A DNA stretch of 64,000 nucleotides. Origin: CAVRIA01 sp963721115. Its GTDB lineage: Bacteria > Desulfobacterota > Binatia > HRBIN30 > CADEER01. The stretch lies in assembly GCA_963721115.1 (NCBI GenBank), contig CAVRIA010000006.1, positions 248,001-312,000 on the forward strand, written 5' to 3'. The notes under the pieces are model-generated. The model was given only the letters and a program-made list of their open reading frames with translations. It did no database searches and had not been told where the DNA came from. Position 1 is the stretch's first letter. The number at the start of each line of letters is the position of its first letter. Shown in pieces: positions 17,049 to 25,582 of this stretch. Made by a program: the position numbers and the translations under genes.

Positions 17049-17642
17049 ATGGCGTACGACCGGAAGGACTCCTACTACAACCGCGCCAAGAGCGCCGGCT
17101 ACCGCTCGCGCGCCGCGTTCAAGCTGCAGGAGCTGGCGCGCCGCTACCGCCTGCTGCGCAAGGGCAGTCGCGTCGTCGATCTCGGCGCCTGGCCGGGCGG
17201 GTGGCTGCAGATGTCCGCCGACCTGGTCGGACCGGGCGGCCGCGTCGTCGGCGTCGACCTGCAGCCCATCGATCCGCTGCCGCAGAGCTGGGTGTCGTGC
17301 ATCGAAGGGGACGCCGCGGATCCAGCCGTGTGCGACGAGATCCTGCGCCGCACCGGTGGCGCGGTGGACGTCGTCCTCTCCGACATGGCTCCCAAGCTCA
17401 CCGGTGTACGGGCGCGCGACGAGGTGCGGGCGGCGGAGCTGGCGGAGGCGACGCTGGGGCTGGCGCGGCGCGTCCTCGGCGCGGGCGGGCACCTGGTGAT
17501 GAAGACGTTCATGTCGGCGGAGACGAACGCACTGCTGACCGAGCTGCGGCGCCACTTCCGCACCGTCAAGCTCAGCCGCCCCGAAGCCAGTCGCAAGGGC
17601 TCGGCAGAGACCTACGTCGTCGCCCTCGACTTTCGCTCCTGA
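17049..17642 (+). CDS. rlmE: 23S rRNA (uridine-2'-O-)-methyltransferase RlmE/FtsJ
   Basis: 197 residues, the usual length. It methylates U2552 of 23S rRNA in the 50S subunit. The SAM site reads VVDLGAWPGGWLQ. The K-D-K-E catalytic tetrad is visible: Lys in AAFKLQEL, Asp in VLSDMAP, Lys in VMKTF and Glu in SAETYVVA. The N-terminal KDSYYNRAKSAGYRSRAAFK is the family hallmark. It stands alone between a divergent secreted protein and the pil promoter region. Confidence 0.95.
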   Translation: MAYDRKDSYYNRAKSAGYRSRAAFKLQELARRYRLLRKGSRVVDLGAWPGGWLQMSADLVGPGGRVVGVDLQPIDPLPQSWVSCIEGDAADPAVCDEILRRTGGAVDVVLSDMAPKLTGVRARDEVRAAELAEATLGLARRVLGAGGHLVMKTFMSAETNALLTELRRHFRTVKLSRPEASRKGSAETYVVALDFRS

Positions 17643-17664
17643 AGCGAGCGGCCGGGCTTCGCCC

Positions 17665-17745
17665 GAAACCCCAGCCTCAGCCTCTGCCCCTGCCCGTGTC
17701 TTTGTCTCCCTGAAGGCCGGCAGCGAAGGCTGAAGCTGAAACGGC
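17665..17745. repeat. low-complexity repeat, family H copy 2 (degenerate)
   Basis: CAGCCTCAGCCTC followed by CTGCCCCTGCCC on the left and GAAGGCTGAAGCTGAA on the right can pair weakly. It follows the rlmE stop and resembles the repeat at 588-745. The next 300 bases, up to the pilM start, are clearly less GC-rich than the window average and contain promoter-like sequences but no convincing gene. Confidence 0.45.
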
Positions 17746-17891
17746 CAGTGGCGATCTTTTCTGATCATCTGTTGTGGCACTGCTCAAGGTATCCGACGTT
17801 TTTGTGTCAAACGAAGGACATATGTGTGGCGGTTCATTGTCCTCTGCGACCGGAATGGGGTTCCGGAGTACAAATTGTGTGATTTCGCATG

Positions 17892-17908
17892 TTGGCCCGG
17901 AATTGGCT
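17892..17908 (+). promoter_or_regulatory. possible sigma-54 promoter upstream of pilM
   Basis: The sequence TTGGCCCGGAATTGGCT has GG and GC separated by exactly ten bases, as in the -24/-12 consensus TGGCAC-N5-TTGC, with two mismatches. It is 160 bases before pilM. Pilus genes are often RpoN-linked, though usually pilA rather than pilM. Low confidence. Confidence 0.25.
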
Positions 17909-17962
17909 CTGGCCCCCCGCCTGTCGGAGTCGCAAATGAATCAGCAAATCAACGCCATTTTG

Positions 17963-17991
17963 TTGACAAGAAAGCTGCCTGGGAGGATACT
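17963..17991 (+). promoter_or_regulatory. putative sigma-70 promoter of the pilMNOPQ-aroKB operon
   Basis: Perfect -35 TTGACA (17963-17968), a 17-base spacer, and GATACT as -10 (17986-17991, four of six matches). The start site would be near 17998. A small inverted repeat, GGGAG (17981-17985) and CTCCC (17990-17994), overlaps the -10 and could be an operator or leader hairpin. The leader to pilM at 18067 is about 70 bases. Confidence 0.5.
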
Positions 17992-18066
17992 CTCCCGGGC
18001 CAATTTAAAACTTCGTTGCCGACATAGCGTGTGCTATGCGGTATGTGGGGTTGTTGGGGGGTGCGC

Positions 18067-19179
18067 ATGGCTGCCATTGCCTGGCAAGACCGTTTGAAGC
18101 GGCTGCTCACCGTCTCTCTCTCTGATCTCAATCCCCTCCGTCGAGAGGAGAGCTACGTCAGCATCGACATCGGCTCCAGCTCGATCAAGATGCTCGAGGT
18201 GCGGACGACGTTGGAGCGCCTCGAGATCCTGAATTGGGGTGTGACGCCAACGCCGACCTCCGCCATCCAGAGCAACATGGTGACGGAGCCCGATCGGGTG
18301 GCGGAGGCGGTGCGAGGACTGCTGGAGAGCAAGGGAGTCCGCGCTCACAAGGCGATCACGGCGGTTCCCGGCCCGGCGGTGATGATCAAGCGCATCACGC
18401 TGCCGGCCCAGAGCAAGCAGGAGATCGCCAACACGATCATGTTCGAGGCCGGGAACTTCATCCCCGAGGAGCTGGACAACGTCAACCTCGATTACCAGGT
18501 AACCGACATCCTCGACGAAGCCAAGCAGATGGAGGTGCTGCTGGTGGCGGCGAAGAAGGACATCGTCAGCAGCTACGCCGAGTCGCTGCGCGCCGCGAAC
18601 CTGCAGCCGATCGTGGTCGACGTCGACTACTTCGCGCTCGACAACATGTACGAGATCAACTACGACGCCGTGCCCGATCAGGTCGTCGCGCTGGTCAACA
18701 TCGGTGCCCGCTACTCGTCGATCCACATCCTCAAGGGCGGGCGCTCCACCTTCACCGGCGACGTGCCGGTCGGCGGCCGCGACATCACCGAGGCGCTGAC
18801 ACGCGACCTCGGCATCTCCGCCGACGAGGCGGAGAAGGTGAAGACGGGCGACACGCGCGTCAGCGTCGACCCCGAGCAGCTCACGATGGCGCTCGGGCCG
18901 GCCGTCGACGCACTGATCGAGGAGATTCACTATGCGCTCAGTTTCTTCTGGACCGCCGCCACCGACGAGCGCATCGACGTGCTCTATCTGAGCGGCGGGG
19001 CGGCGCACACGCCCGAGCTGGCGCGCCGTCTCGGCGAGCGCACCGAGGCTCCGGTCGAGGTGTCGGAGCCGTTCAATCGCATCTCGTTGGCAACTTCGGT
19101 CGATCCGGTGCTGCGGCGCCGGGGGCCGGAATTCGCAGTCGCGATGGGCCTTGCCATGCGACGACCGGCGGACAAATGA
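18067..19179 (+). CDS. pilM: type IV pilus inner-membrane assembly protein PilM
   Basis: 370 residues, an actin-like cytoplasmic ATPase-fold protein that docks on the PilN N-terminus. The phosphate-1 motif is VSIDIGSSSIKMLEV. Further family blocks are ITAVPGPAVMIKRITLP, EAGNFIPEELDNVNLDYQV, VLLVAAKKDIV and the C-terminal YLSGGAAHTPELARRL. ATG 18067 has a G-rich ribosome site just upstream (TTGGGGGGTG). Its stop overlaps pilN by four bases (ATGA). Confidence 0.95.
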   Translation: MAAIAWQDRLKRLLTVSLSDLNPLRREESYVSIDIGSSSIKMLEVRTTLERLEILNWGVTPTPTSAIQSNMVTEPDRVAEAVRGLLESKGVRAHKAITAVPGPAVMIKRITLPAQSKQEIANTIMFEAGNFIPEELDNVNLDYQVTDILDEAKQMEVLLVAAKKDIVSSYAESLRAANLQPIVVDVDYFALDNMYEINYDAVPDQVVALVNIGARYSSIHILKGGRSTFTGDVPVGGRDITEALTRDLGISADEAEKVKTGDTRVSVDPEQLTMALGPAVDALIEEIHYALSFFWTAATDERIDVLYLSGGAAHTPELARRLGERTEAPVEVSEPFNRISLATSVDPVLRRRGPEFAVAMGLAMRRPADK

Positions 19180-19811
19180 TTCGCATCAACCTACTTCCGT
19201 TGAAGGAGACCGCGGCGGCGGTCGGACGGCGCCAGCAGCTCGCGCTGGCGGCCCTCGGCCTCTCCGTCGCCCTGTTGATCATGGTCGTTCCCTACGTCTA
19301 CCAGGGACGCCAGATCGCCTCGCTGGACCGGCAGATAGACGACGCCAAGGAGCAGATCCGGCGCTACAACCAGGAGGTCAAGGAGGTCAAGCAGCTCGAC
19401 GGCCTCAAGGTCGAGCTGCAGACCAAGCTGCACATCATCGAGGGGCTGAACGAGAAGCGCGTCGGCCCGGCGCGCGTTCTCGACGACCTCAGCCAGTCGG
19501 CTCCGGACAACCTTTGGCTGATGGACTTCAACGAGAACGCCGGCGCCGCGACGCTGACCGGCATGGCGCTGGACAACGAGACCATCGCCCGCTTCATGCG
19601 ACAGCTGCAGAGCTCGCCGTACTTCTACGGCGTCGACCTCGTCGAGACGTCGATCCGCACCACGCCGGTGGCCGCCGCCGGTAAGAGCGAGGCAGTACCG
19701 TTCACCCGCTTCATCATCAAGGCGAACGTCGACTACATCGGCAACGGCGGCAAGCCCGCCACGGACGGCGCGGCGCCGGCGGGTGCGGCCAAGCAGGGAC
19801 CCAAGCCATGA
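19176..19811 (+). CDS. pilN: type IV pilus assembly protein PilN
   Basis: 211 residues. The N-terminus MIRINLLPLKE holds the conserved INLLP motif that binds PilM in the cytoplasm. A single membrane segment follows (about residues 24-43), then a coiled coil (SLDRQIDDAKEQIRRYNQ) and a ferredoxin-like periplasmic domain. The tail is Ala/Gly/Pro-rich. It overlaps pilM and pilO by ATGA junctions, so the subunits are probably made in stoichiometric amounts. Confidence 0.94.
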   Translation: MIRINLLPLKETAAAVGRRQQLALAALGLSVALLIMVVPYVYQGRQIASLDRQIDDAKEQIRRYNQEVKEVKQLDGLKVELQTKLHIIEGLNEKRVGPARVLDDLSQSAPDNLWLMDFNENAGAATLTGMALDNETIARFMRQLQSSPYFYGVDLVETSIRTTPVAAAGKSEAVPFTRFIIKANVDYIGNGGKPATDGAAPAGAAKQGPKP

Positions 19812-20431
19812 ACGACATCCTCGATCGCATCATGGACATGCCGCTCCGGCAGCGCGTGCTGCTGCTGGTCGGCGGCGTCTTTCTGCTCTTCGGCGCCTAT
19901 GCCTACCTGCTGTACTGGCCGCGCGTCGACGCGATCGCGTCCAAGCAGGAGTCTCTGACGTCGCTGCAGAGAGAGCGCGACAAGAAGGCGGCACTGGTCG
20001 CCAACCTGGCCCAGGCGCGCCAGCAGGTGGAAGACCTGAAGGCGGCTCTGAATCAGGCGGTGGCGCAGCTTCCCGATACCAAGGAGATCCCCGATCTGCT
20101 GAGCGGCATCTCGGCGATGGCCCGCGAGGCCGGTCTCGAGATTGCGCAGTTCAAGCAGCGTCCGGAGGTCTACAAGGAGTTCTACGCCGAGGTGCCGGTG
20201 GAGATCCTGGTGCGCGGCACCTTCTTCCAGGTGGAGACCTTCTTTCGCCGCGTCGGCGAGCTGACGCGCATCGTCAACGTCGGCTTCATCGGCATGAAGG
20301 CCCCGAACGTGATCGAAGGCGACCCGGTTCGGCTCGAGACGTCGTGTCAGGCCACTACGTTCCGGTTCCTCGACGAGAAGGAGCGGGCGAAGATCGCGAA
20401 AGAACGCGAGAAGGAAGGGAAGAAGAAGTGA
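19808..20431 (+). CDS. pilO: type IV pilus assembly protein PilO
   Basis: 207 residues. Short cytoplasmic N-terminus, one membrane segment (VLLLVGGVFLLFGAYAYLLY), a coiled coil (residues about 45-80) and a ferredoxin-like fold (AREAGLEIAQFKQRPEV, VEILVRGTFFQVETFFRRVGE). It pairs with PilN in the periplasm. The C-terminus is unusually Lys/Glu-rich (KERAKIAKEREKEGKKK). The stop overlaps the GTG of pilP. Confidence 0.94.
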   Translation: MNDILDRIMDMPLRQRVLLLVGGVFLLFGAYAYLLYWPRVDAIASKQESLTSLQRERDKKAALVANLAQARQQVEDLKAALNQAVAQLPDTKEIPDLLSGISAMAREAGLEIAQFKQRPEVYKEFYAEVPVEILVRGTFFQVETFFRRVGELTRIVNVGFIGMKAPNVIEGDPVRLETSCQATTFRFLDEKERAKIAKEREKEGKKK

Positions 20432-20925
20432 TCTGGCGCGCATTCCTTGTCGGCGTGGTCCTGATCGGGCTCGGCCCGGTAGCGGCGCAGCCGCCGTCGG
20501 GCGAGGTGTCCGCGGCAGTGCAGCCGGCCGGAGAGCCGGTGCCGCCGGTTCCGGTGGCGACGGGGCCGCGCGATCCGGACCAGAAGAGAGATCCGTTTCG
20601 GCCGTTCACGCTCGACCTCCAGCCGCACAAGGTGGACGAGCCGCTCACGCCGTTGCAGCGCTACGAGCTGTCGCAGCTCACGGTGGCGGCGGTGATGCTC
20701 GAGATCAACCCGCCGCGCGCCCTGCTGCAGGACAACAGCGGTATGGGTTTCATCGTGACGCCGGGGACGCCGATCGGGCGCAACGGCGGTGTCGTCAAGT
20801 CGATCGAGTCGGGCAAGGTGATCGTGGAGGAGAAAGTACTCGACTTCTATGGCCACGAGCAGGTGCGTACCGCCGTGCTCGAGATGCCGAAGGACGAACA
20901 GATTCAGAGCGTAAGCCAGGAGTGA
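20428..20925 (+). CDS. pilP: type IV pilus assembly protein PilP
   Basis: 165 residues with a GTG start overlapping the pilO stop (GTGA) and an AAGGAAGGGA ribosome site. The family block QKRDPFRPF is followed by the small beta-domain LQRYELSQLTVAAVMLE, GMGFIVTPGTPIGRNGG and VVKSIESGKVIVEEK. PilP links the PilNO complex to the PilQ secretin. In Pseudomonas it is a lipoprotein; here the N-terminus (GVVLIGLGPVAAQPP) has a signal sequence but no Cys, so a lipid anchor is absent. Confidence 0.92.
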   Translation: MIWRAFLVGVVLIGLGPVAAQPPSGEVSAAVQPAGEPVPPVPVATGPRDPDQKRDPFRPFTLDLQPHKVDEPLTPLQRYELSQLTVAAVMLEINPPRALLQDNSGMGFIVTPGTPIGRNGGVVKSIESGKVIVEEKVLDFYGHEQVRTAVLEMPKDEQIQSVSQE

Positions 20926-20927
20926 CC

Positions 20928-23120
20928 ATGATGCGATGGGCAAGTGGGTTGGGTGCGGTGATCAGTGGTCTGTCCCTCTGGGGGGCAGTCGTGCTCGTCG
21001 GATGTGCGCCGCCTCCGGCGGCTCTGGAGGAAGGCACGCGGACGGAGGTGAACTCTCCGGCTGTGCCGAATCAGCACGCGGATCAGTCACCTGCGGAAGC
21101 CGCTGCCGCCGCGGCGCAGGCGGCCAACAGCTTCGAGATTCGTGAGCTGAAGATCATCGACGACAACGGGCAGCAGGGTGTCTTCGCCAAGCTGAGCCAC
21201 GCGGCGAGCGCGGTGTCGCACTATACGCTCCCCAACCCGAATCGGATCGTCGTCGAGATGACGGGGAACGTGCCGGGGAACCTCGCCGCCGGCCAGTATC
21301 CGGTGGAGAACCCGCTCATCCAGCAGGTCCGCGTCGGCAGCGACGCGGGCAAGATTCGCCTGACGTTGGTCCTGCGCGGCGACACCATTCCGACGTACAC
21401 CGTCGACGACCTCAACGACACGCTGGTGGCGTTCCTCGGCGAGCCGCAGGGCACCAACCAGCCCGTGCACGAGCAGATCGTCTTTACGCAGCGCGCCCTG
21501 CCCGGCGGGACGACGGCCCCGCCGCCGATGGTGGCGGCCGCCGCGGCGCCGCCGGCCCCCGCGAAGGCTCCTCCCGCGCCGGCCGCTCCGGCGCCTGCGC
21601 CGAAGGCGCCGGCGATCGTGGTGCGCGGCGGCGGAGCGCCCGGGGCCACCATGCGCGTCGAGCCGGCCAGCGAGGAGGAAGCGGCGCCGAAGAAGCTCTA
21701 CTACGGACAGCCCATCTCGCTCGACCTCAAGGACGCCGACATCCACAACGTCATTCGCCTGCTCGCCGGCGTCAGCAACCTGAACATCGTGGCCACCGAC
21801 GACGTACAGGGAAAGATCACGCTGCGCCTGTTCGACGTCCCCTGGGACCAGGCTCTCGACCTGATTCTTCAGGTGATGAACCTCGAGAGCGTTCAGGAGC
21901 GCAACGTCGTCCGCATCTCCACCGTCAAGCGCCTGCGCGAGGAGCGCGAGGAGCTGGCACGCGCCCAGCAGGCCGCCCAGATCGTCGAGCCGCTGCACGT
22001 AGCCTACATTCACGTCAACTACGCCAAGGCCAAGAAGCTGGCCGAACTGATCAGTGGCTCATCCCGCGCTCAGCAGCAGCAGCAGCGTTCGCGTTCGCGC
22101 GGCCAGGGTCCCGAGGAGGAGGGCGTGCTCAGTGCCCGCGGCAGCGTGCTGGTCGACGAGTTCACCAACACTCTCATCGTGCGCGACATCCGGCGCGGCA
22201 TCGACAACGCCCGCGAGCTGGCGCGTCGCCTCGACGTCCAGATCCCGCAGATCCTGATCGAGTCGAAAATCGTCGAGGCGACGACCGACTTCGCCCGCGA
22301 CCTCGGCGTGCAGTGGGGCTATCGCTCGTCGGTAGGCCCGCAGACTGGCACCAGCACCGGCTCGAACTTCCCCGGCACCGTCAACTTCGGCGGCGGCGGC
22401 CTCGGCGCCGGATCGGGCGGCGTGCCGTTCCTGGTCGATTTCCCGGCGGCGGGCAACTTCGGCCCCGGAGCTGGAAGCGCCCTCGACCTGGCCCTCGGCT
22501 CGCTGAACGGCGCCCAAGCCCTCGACGTGCGCCTCACCGCTCTCGAGGAGCGCGGCAAGGGACGCATCATCTCTCGTCCGCGCGTCGTGACGCTCAACAA
22601 CGTCGCCGCCACCATCAAGAGCCTGACCATCCTGCGCGTGCGCCTGCCCTCGACCGGAACCGTGATCTCCACCGGCGCCGGCGGCGCCGCCGGCACCCAG
22701 AACAACGCCACCGAGAAGATCGAGACCGGCATCATCCTGACCGTGACGCCGCAGGTGTCATCGGACGGCTTCGTCCTCCTCGACATGTACGCCAAGTCGA
22801 GCCAGGCCGACTTCACCCGCGTCGTCGACAACATCCCGACCGAGATCACGCGCGAGGCGACCTCGCACGTCCTGGTGCGCGACGGCCAGACGGTGGTGCT
22901 CGGCGGCATCTACCGAGACACCTCGAACAGCACCAGTCAGGGGCTGCCCTTCTTCAACCAGATCCCCGGCCTCAAGTGGCTGTTCCGCAGCGATTCGGAC
23001 ACCAAGCGCCGCGAGGACCTGCTCGTCTTCATCACCCCGCGCGTCCTCACCAACGGCACGAGCGCCGACGGCCTGCCCTCGGCGGGTGAGCTGTGGGAGC
23101 ACCGCGGGGACAAGGGCTGA
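20928..23120 (+). CDS. pilQ: type IV pilus secretin PilQ
   Basis: 730 residues. The N-terminus ends in VVLVGC, a lipobox, so this secretin is probably lipidated. Domain order: a single AMIN domain (about 70-170, FEIRELKIIDDNGQQGVFAK onwards), an Ala/Pro linker (about 195-240), the STN/N0 domain (YYGQPISLDLKDADIHNVIR), an N1 domain interrupted by a Gln/Arg-rich insert (QQQQQRSRSRGQGP), then the secretin barrel (VEATTDFARDLGVQWGYRSS to LLVFITPRVL). ATG 20928 has CCAGGAG six bases upstream; GTG 20922 is an alternative. It forms the outer-membrane pore for the pilus. Confidence 0.95.
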   Translation: MMRWASGLGAVISGLSLWGAVVLVGCAPPPAALEEGTRTEVNSPAVPNQHADQSPAEAAAAAAQAANSFEIRELKIIDDNGQQGVFAKLSHAASAVSHYTLPNPNRIVVEMTGNVPGNLAAGQYPVENPLIQQVRVGSDAGKIRLTLVLRGDTIPTYTVDDLNDTLVAFLGEPQGTNQPVHEQIVFTQRALPGGTTAPPPMVAAAAAPPAPAKAPPAPAAPAPAPKAPAIVVRGGGAPGATMRVEPASEEEAAPKKLYYGQPISLDLKDADIHNVIRLLAGVSNLNIVATDDVQGKITLRLFDVPWDQALDLILQVMNLESVQERNVVRISTVKRLREEREELARAQQAAQIVEPLHVAYIHVNYAKAKKLAELISGSSRAQQQQQRSRSRGQGPEEEGVLSARGSVLVDEFTNTLIVRDIRRGIDNARELARRLDVQIPQILIESKIVEATTDFARDLGVQWGYRSSVGPQTGTSTGSNFPGTVNFGGGGLGAGSGGVPFLVDFPAAGNFGPGAGSALDLALGSLNGAQALDVRLTALEERGKGRIISRPRVVTLNNVAATIKSLTILRVRLPSTGTVISTGAGGAAGTQNNATEKIETGIILTVTPQVSSDGFVLLDMYAKSSQADFTRVVDNIPTEITREATSHVLVRDGQTVVLGGIYRDTSNSTSQGLPFFNQIPGLKWLFRSDSDTKRREDLLVFITPRVLTNGTSADGLPSAGELWEHRGDKG

Positions 23121-23151
23121 GGCAGCGTCCTCGGCGGACGAACCAGGAGTG

Positions 23152-23688
23152 ATGGCGACCGTGATCCTCACCGGCTTCATGGGTACCGGCAAGACGAAGG
23201 TGGGCGAGAGCCTCGCCGCCCGCCTGCGCCGACCCTTCGTCGACACCGACGCGCTGGTCGAGCGCGAGGAGGGCTGCTCGATCGAAAGCCTCTTCGCCGG
23301 CAAGGGTGAGCCCTACTTCCGGGCCGCCGAGCGCCGCGCCATCGACCGCGCCGTGTCGGTCGCGGGCGCGGTGATCGCCACCGGCGGCGGCGCCATCGTC
23401 GCGGAGGAGAACTTCGCCCGGCTGCACGCCAGCGCTCCCATCGTCTGCCTCACCGCTCGCACCGACGTGATCGTCGAGCGCACGCGCTCGGCCGCAAGCG
23501 CACGTCCGCTGCTGGCGGGAGGCGACCCGGCCCACAGCATCGAGGAGCTGAAGCGGCGCCGCGCCGCGGCGTACGCGAAGGCCGACCTGACCGTGGACAC
23601 CTCCGAGCGGTCCGTCGACGAGGTGGTCGACGAGATCATTCGCTTCCTGGACGCCGGCGCGCCGAGCGGCGGCGGAAGCGCGGCGTGA
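23152..23688 (+). CDS. aroK: shikimate kinase
   Basis: 178 residues. It phosphorylates shikimate at O3 using ATP. The Walker A loop is GFMGTGKT, the substrate-binding segment FVDTDALVEREEG has the DxD, RAAERRAI the conserved Arg region, and ATGGGAIV the GGG loop. The lid follows at RTRSAASARPLLAG. The start may be ATG 23152 or GTG 23149. pilQ-aroK-aroB order is a well-known conserved arrangement in proteobacteria. The stop overlaps aroB (GTGA). Confidence 0.93.
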   Translation: MATVILTGFMGTGKTKVGESLAARLRRPFVDTDALVEREEGCSIESLFAGKGEPYFRAAERRAIDRAVSVAGAVIATGGGAIVAEENFARLHASAPIVCLTARTDVIVERTRSAASARPLLAGGDPAHSIEELKRRRAAAYAKADLTVDTSERSVDEVVDEIIRFLDAGAPSGGGSAA

Positions 23689-24776
23689 AGATCATGGAAA
23701 CGGTTGCCGTCGAGTTGGGCGAACGGTCCTACGAGATCCGCATCGGCGCGGGCACGCTCGGCGGCCTCGGTGCGCGGCTGCGCGACCTGAAGGTCGGCGA
23801 CCGTGCCGCCCTGGTCACCAATCCAGTGGTGGCGCAGCTCTACGGCGAGCCGACCGTGCGCTCCCTGCGCGAGGCCGAGCTCGATCCCGTGGTCATCGAG
23901 ATTCCGGACGGCGAAGAGCACAAGAACCTCGCCTGGGTGACCCTTCTCTACGATCGCCTGCTCGAGGCGCGACTCGATCGGCAATGCGCCGTCATCGCCC
24001 TCGGCGGCGGCGTCATCGGCGACCTCACGGGCTTCGCGGCCGCCACGTTTCTGCGTGGGGTTCCGCTCGTGCAGGTGCCGACGACGCTTCTCGCCCAGGT
24101 GGACTCGAGCGTCGGTGGCAAGACGGGCGTCAATCACCCCAGCGGCAAGAACCTGATCGGTGCGTTCTACCAGCCCCGTCTCGTCTGGATCGACGTGCGC
24201 ACCCTGCGCACCCTGCCGCCGCGCGAGCTGCGGGCGGGATTGGCCGAGGTGATCAAGTACGCGGCCACCCTCGACCGCGACCTGTTCGAGCTGCTGGAGC
24301 AGAAAATCGAGGACGTCCTGTCGCTCGACGAGGCCCTGCTCATCGACATCGTGCGCGCGTGCTGCGCCATCAAGGCGCGCGTCGTGAGCGAAGATGAACG
24401 GGAGTCCGGCTACCGCGCGATATTGAACTTCGGACACACCTTCGGGCACGCCATCGAGACCCTGACCGAATATCGCCAGTATCTCCACGGCGAAGCGGTG
24501 GCCATGGGCATGGCCTTTGCTGCCCGACTCTCGAACAAGCTCGGCTTCTGCGAAGCGGGGGTGGTGAAGAGAGTGGTGAAGCTATTGGAGCGCGCCGGCT
24601 TGCCGGTGACCGTGCCGGAGGACCTGCGCGGCCGCGAGCTGCTGCTGGTCATCGAGACCGACAAGAAGATGTCGGGCGGAAAGATCAAATTCGTCTGCCT
24701 CGAGGACATCGGGCGCGCCCGCTTCGTGTTCCTGAAAGGCGAGGAGGTTCTGCGCCACGCCGGGTACGAGCAATGA
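23685..24776 (+). CDS. aroB: 3-dehydroquinate synthase
   Basis: 363 residues, full length. It converts DAHP to 3-dehydroquinate with NAD and a divalent metal. Visible signatures are IPDGEEHKNL, ALGGGVIGDLTGFAAATFLRG, PTTLLAQVDSSVGGKTGVNH and the metal-binding region NFGHTFGHAIET with HGEAVAMGM. GTG 23685 overlaps the aroK stop; ATG 23694, three codons in, is the alternative. It is the last gene of the pil/aro operon. Confidence 0.95.
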   Translation: MKIMETVAVELGERSYEIRIGAGTLGGLGARLRDLKVGDRAALVTNPVVAQLYGEPTVRSLREAELDPVVIEIPDGEEHKNLAWVTLLYDRLLEARLDRQCAVIALGGGVIGDLTGFAAATFLRGVPLVQVPTTLLAQVDSSVGGKTGVNHPSGKNLIGAFYQPRLVWIDVRTLRTLPPRELRAGLAEVIKYAATLDRDLFELLEQKIEDVLSLDEALLIDIVRACCAIKARVVSEDERESGYRAILNFGHTFGHAIETLTEYRQYLHGEAVAMGMAFAARLSNKLGFCEAGVVKRVVKLLERAGLPVTVPEDLRGRELLLVIETDKKMSGGKIKFVCLEDIGRARFVFLKGEEVLRHAGYEQ

Positions 24777-24864
24777 GAGAGAGGCGCGTTTGGTGAGGTT
24801 GGATCTGAGCTTGAACGTCCCCGCAGGTGGCTGAGGGGGAACGTAGAACGAGCGGGAGGTTGTC

Positions 24865-25524
24865 ATGCGGTGGTCGCGATTCATGTTTGTCCTAGTGTCG
24901 AGCCTGTTGGTGGGAGCCGCCGGGTGTGGGTCGTCCGGCAGCACGGACGAGTTGGTGCTGACCTTCGTCGGCTTCTCCGGCGAGAACATCACGCAGCCCG
25001 ACGCGGTGAGCGGCGCCAGTGCGCAGGTCGATGTCTGCCAGGACATCTGTGGTGGCACCCAGGGCGATCTCACGGCCGAGCCCTTCAGCGAAACCTTCGT
25101 CGACGCCCTGTTCGTCAACCAGGGCGGAACGGACATCCGGCTCGAGAGCTACACCGTATCGGTGCCGGGCAGCGGGCTGCCCGACGAGACCCGCCAGGCC
25201 AGCACCAACATTCCCGGCGGTCGCTGCGAGTCGAACTCGCAGCAGCGCTGCGCGCTCGACAGGGACTGCGGGCTGTCCGGCCTGTGCCTGCGCCAGGAGA
25301 CCACGGTCGAGCTGCTGCTCTTCGATCTCGAGCAGAAGACGGTCGCCGTCGACGGCCAGTGCCCGTTCGACCAGAGCACCGGGGAGTTCACCGGCGGCTC
25401 CGTCATTCCCCGCACCTATCCGGTCTTCGTGACCTTCGAAGGCCGCGACGTGCAGACCAACGACCGGGTGAGCATCGATGCCGGTTATTCGGCGACGTTC
25501 AGCAACTTCAACAATTGTCCGTAG
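24865..25524 (+). CDS. Cys-containing lipoprotein of unknown function
   Basis: 219 residues. The signal ends in VGAAGC, so it should be lipidated. The mature part is beta-rich by appearance with six or more Cys in two clusters (VDVCQDICGGT and RCESNSQQRCALDRDCGLSGLCL), the second resembling short Cys-rich repeats of other secreted proteins in this window. No family is recognised. GGGAGG sits just upstream of the ATG. It lies 89 bases after aroB and 58 before the giant Ig-like gene, so the pair may be co-transcribed and act together at the surface. Confidence 0.75.
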   Translation: MRWSRFMFVLVSSLLVGAAGCGSSGSTDELVLTFVGFSGENITQPDAVSGASAQVDVCQDICGGTQGDLTAEPFSETFVDALFVNQGGTDIRLESYTVSVPGSGLPDETRQASTNIPGGRCESNSQQRCALDRDCGLSGLCLRQETTVELLLFDLEQKTVAVDGQCPFDQSTGEFTGGSVIPRTYPVFVTFEGRDVQTNDRVSIDAGYSATFSNFNNCP

Positions 25525-25582
25525 TGAGAACCAAGACGAAACGCGAACGGACGGAGCTTCCGTGATCGTGGGAGGAACTGGG

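Noticed and set aside
17774..18097. Small ORF upstream of pilM
   Set aside because: No ribosome site, no recognisable domain, overlaps the promoter boxes and the true pilM start; it reads like non-coding sequence.
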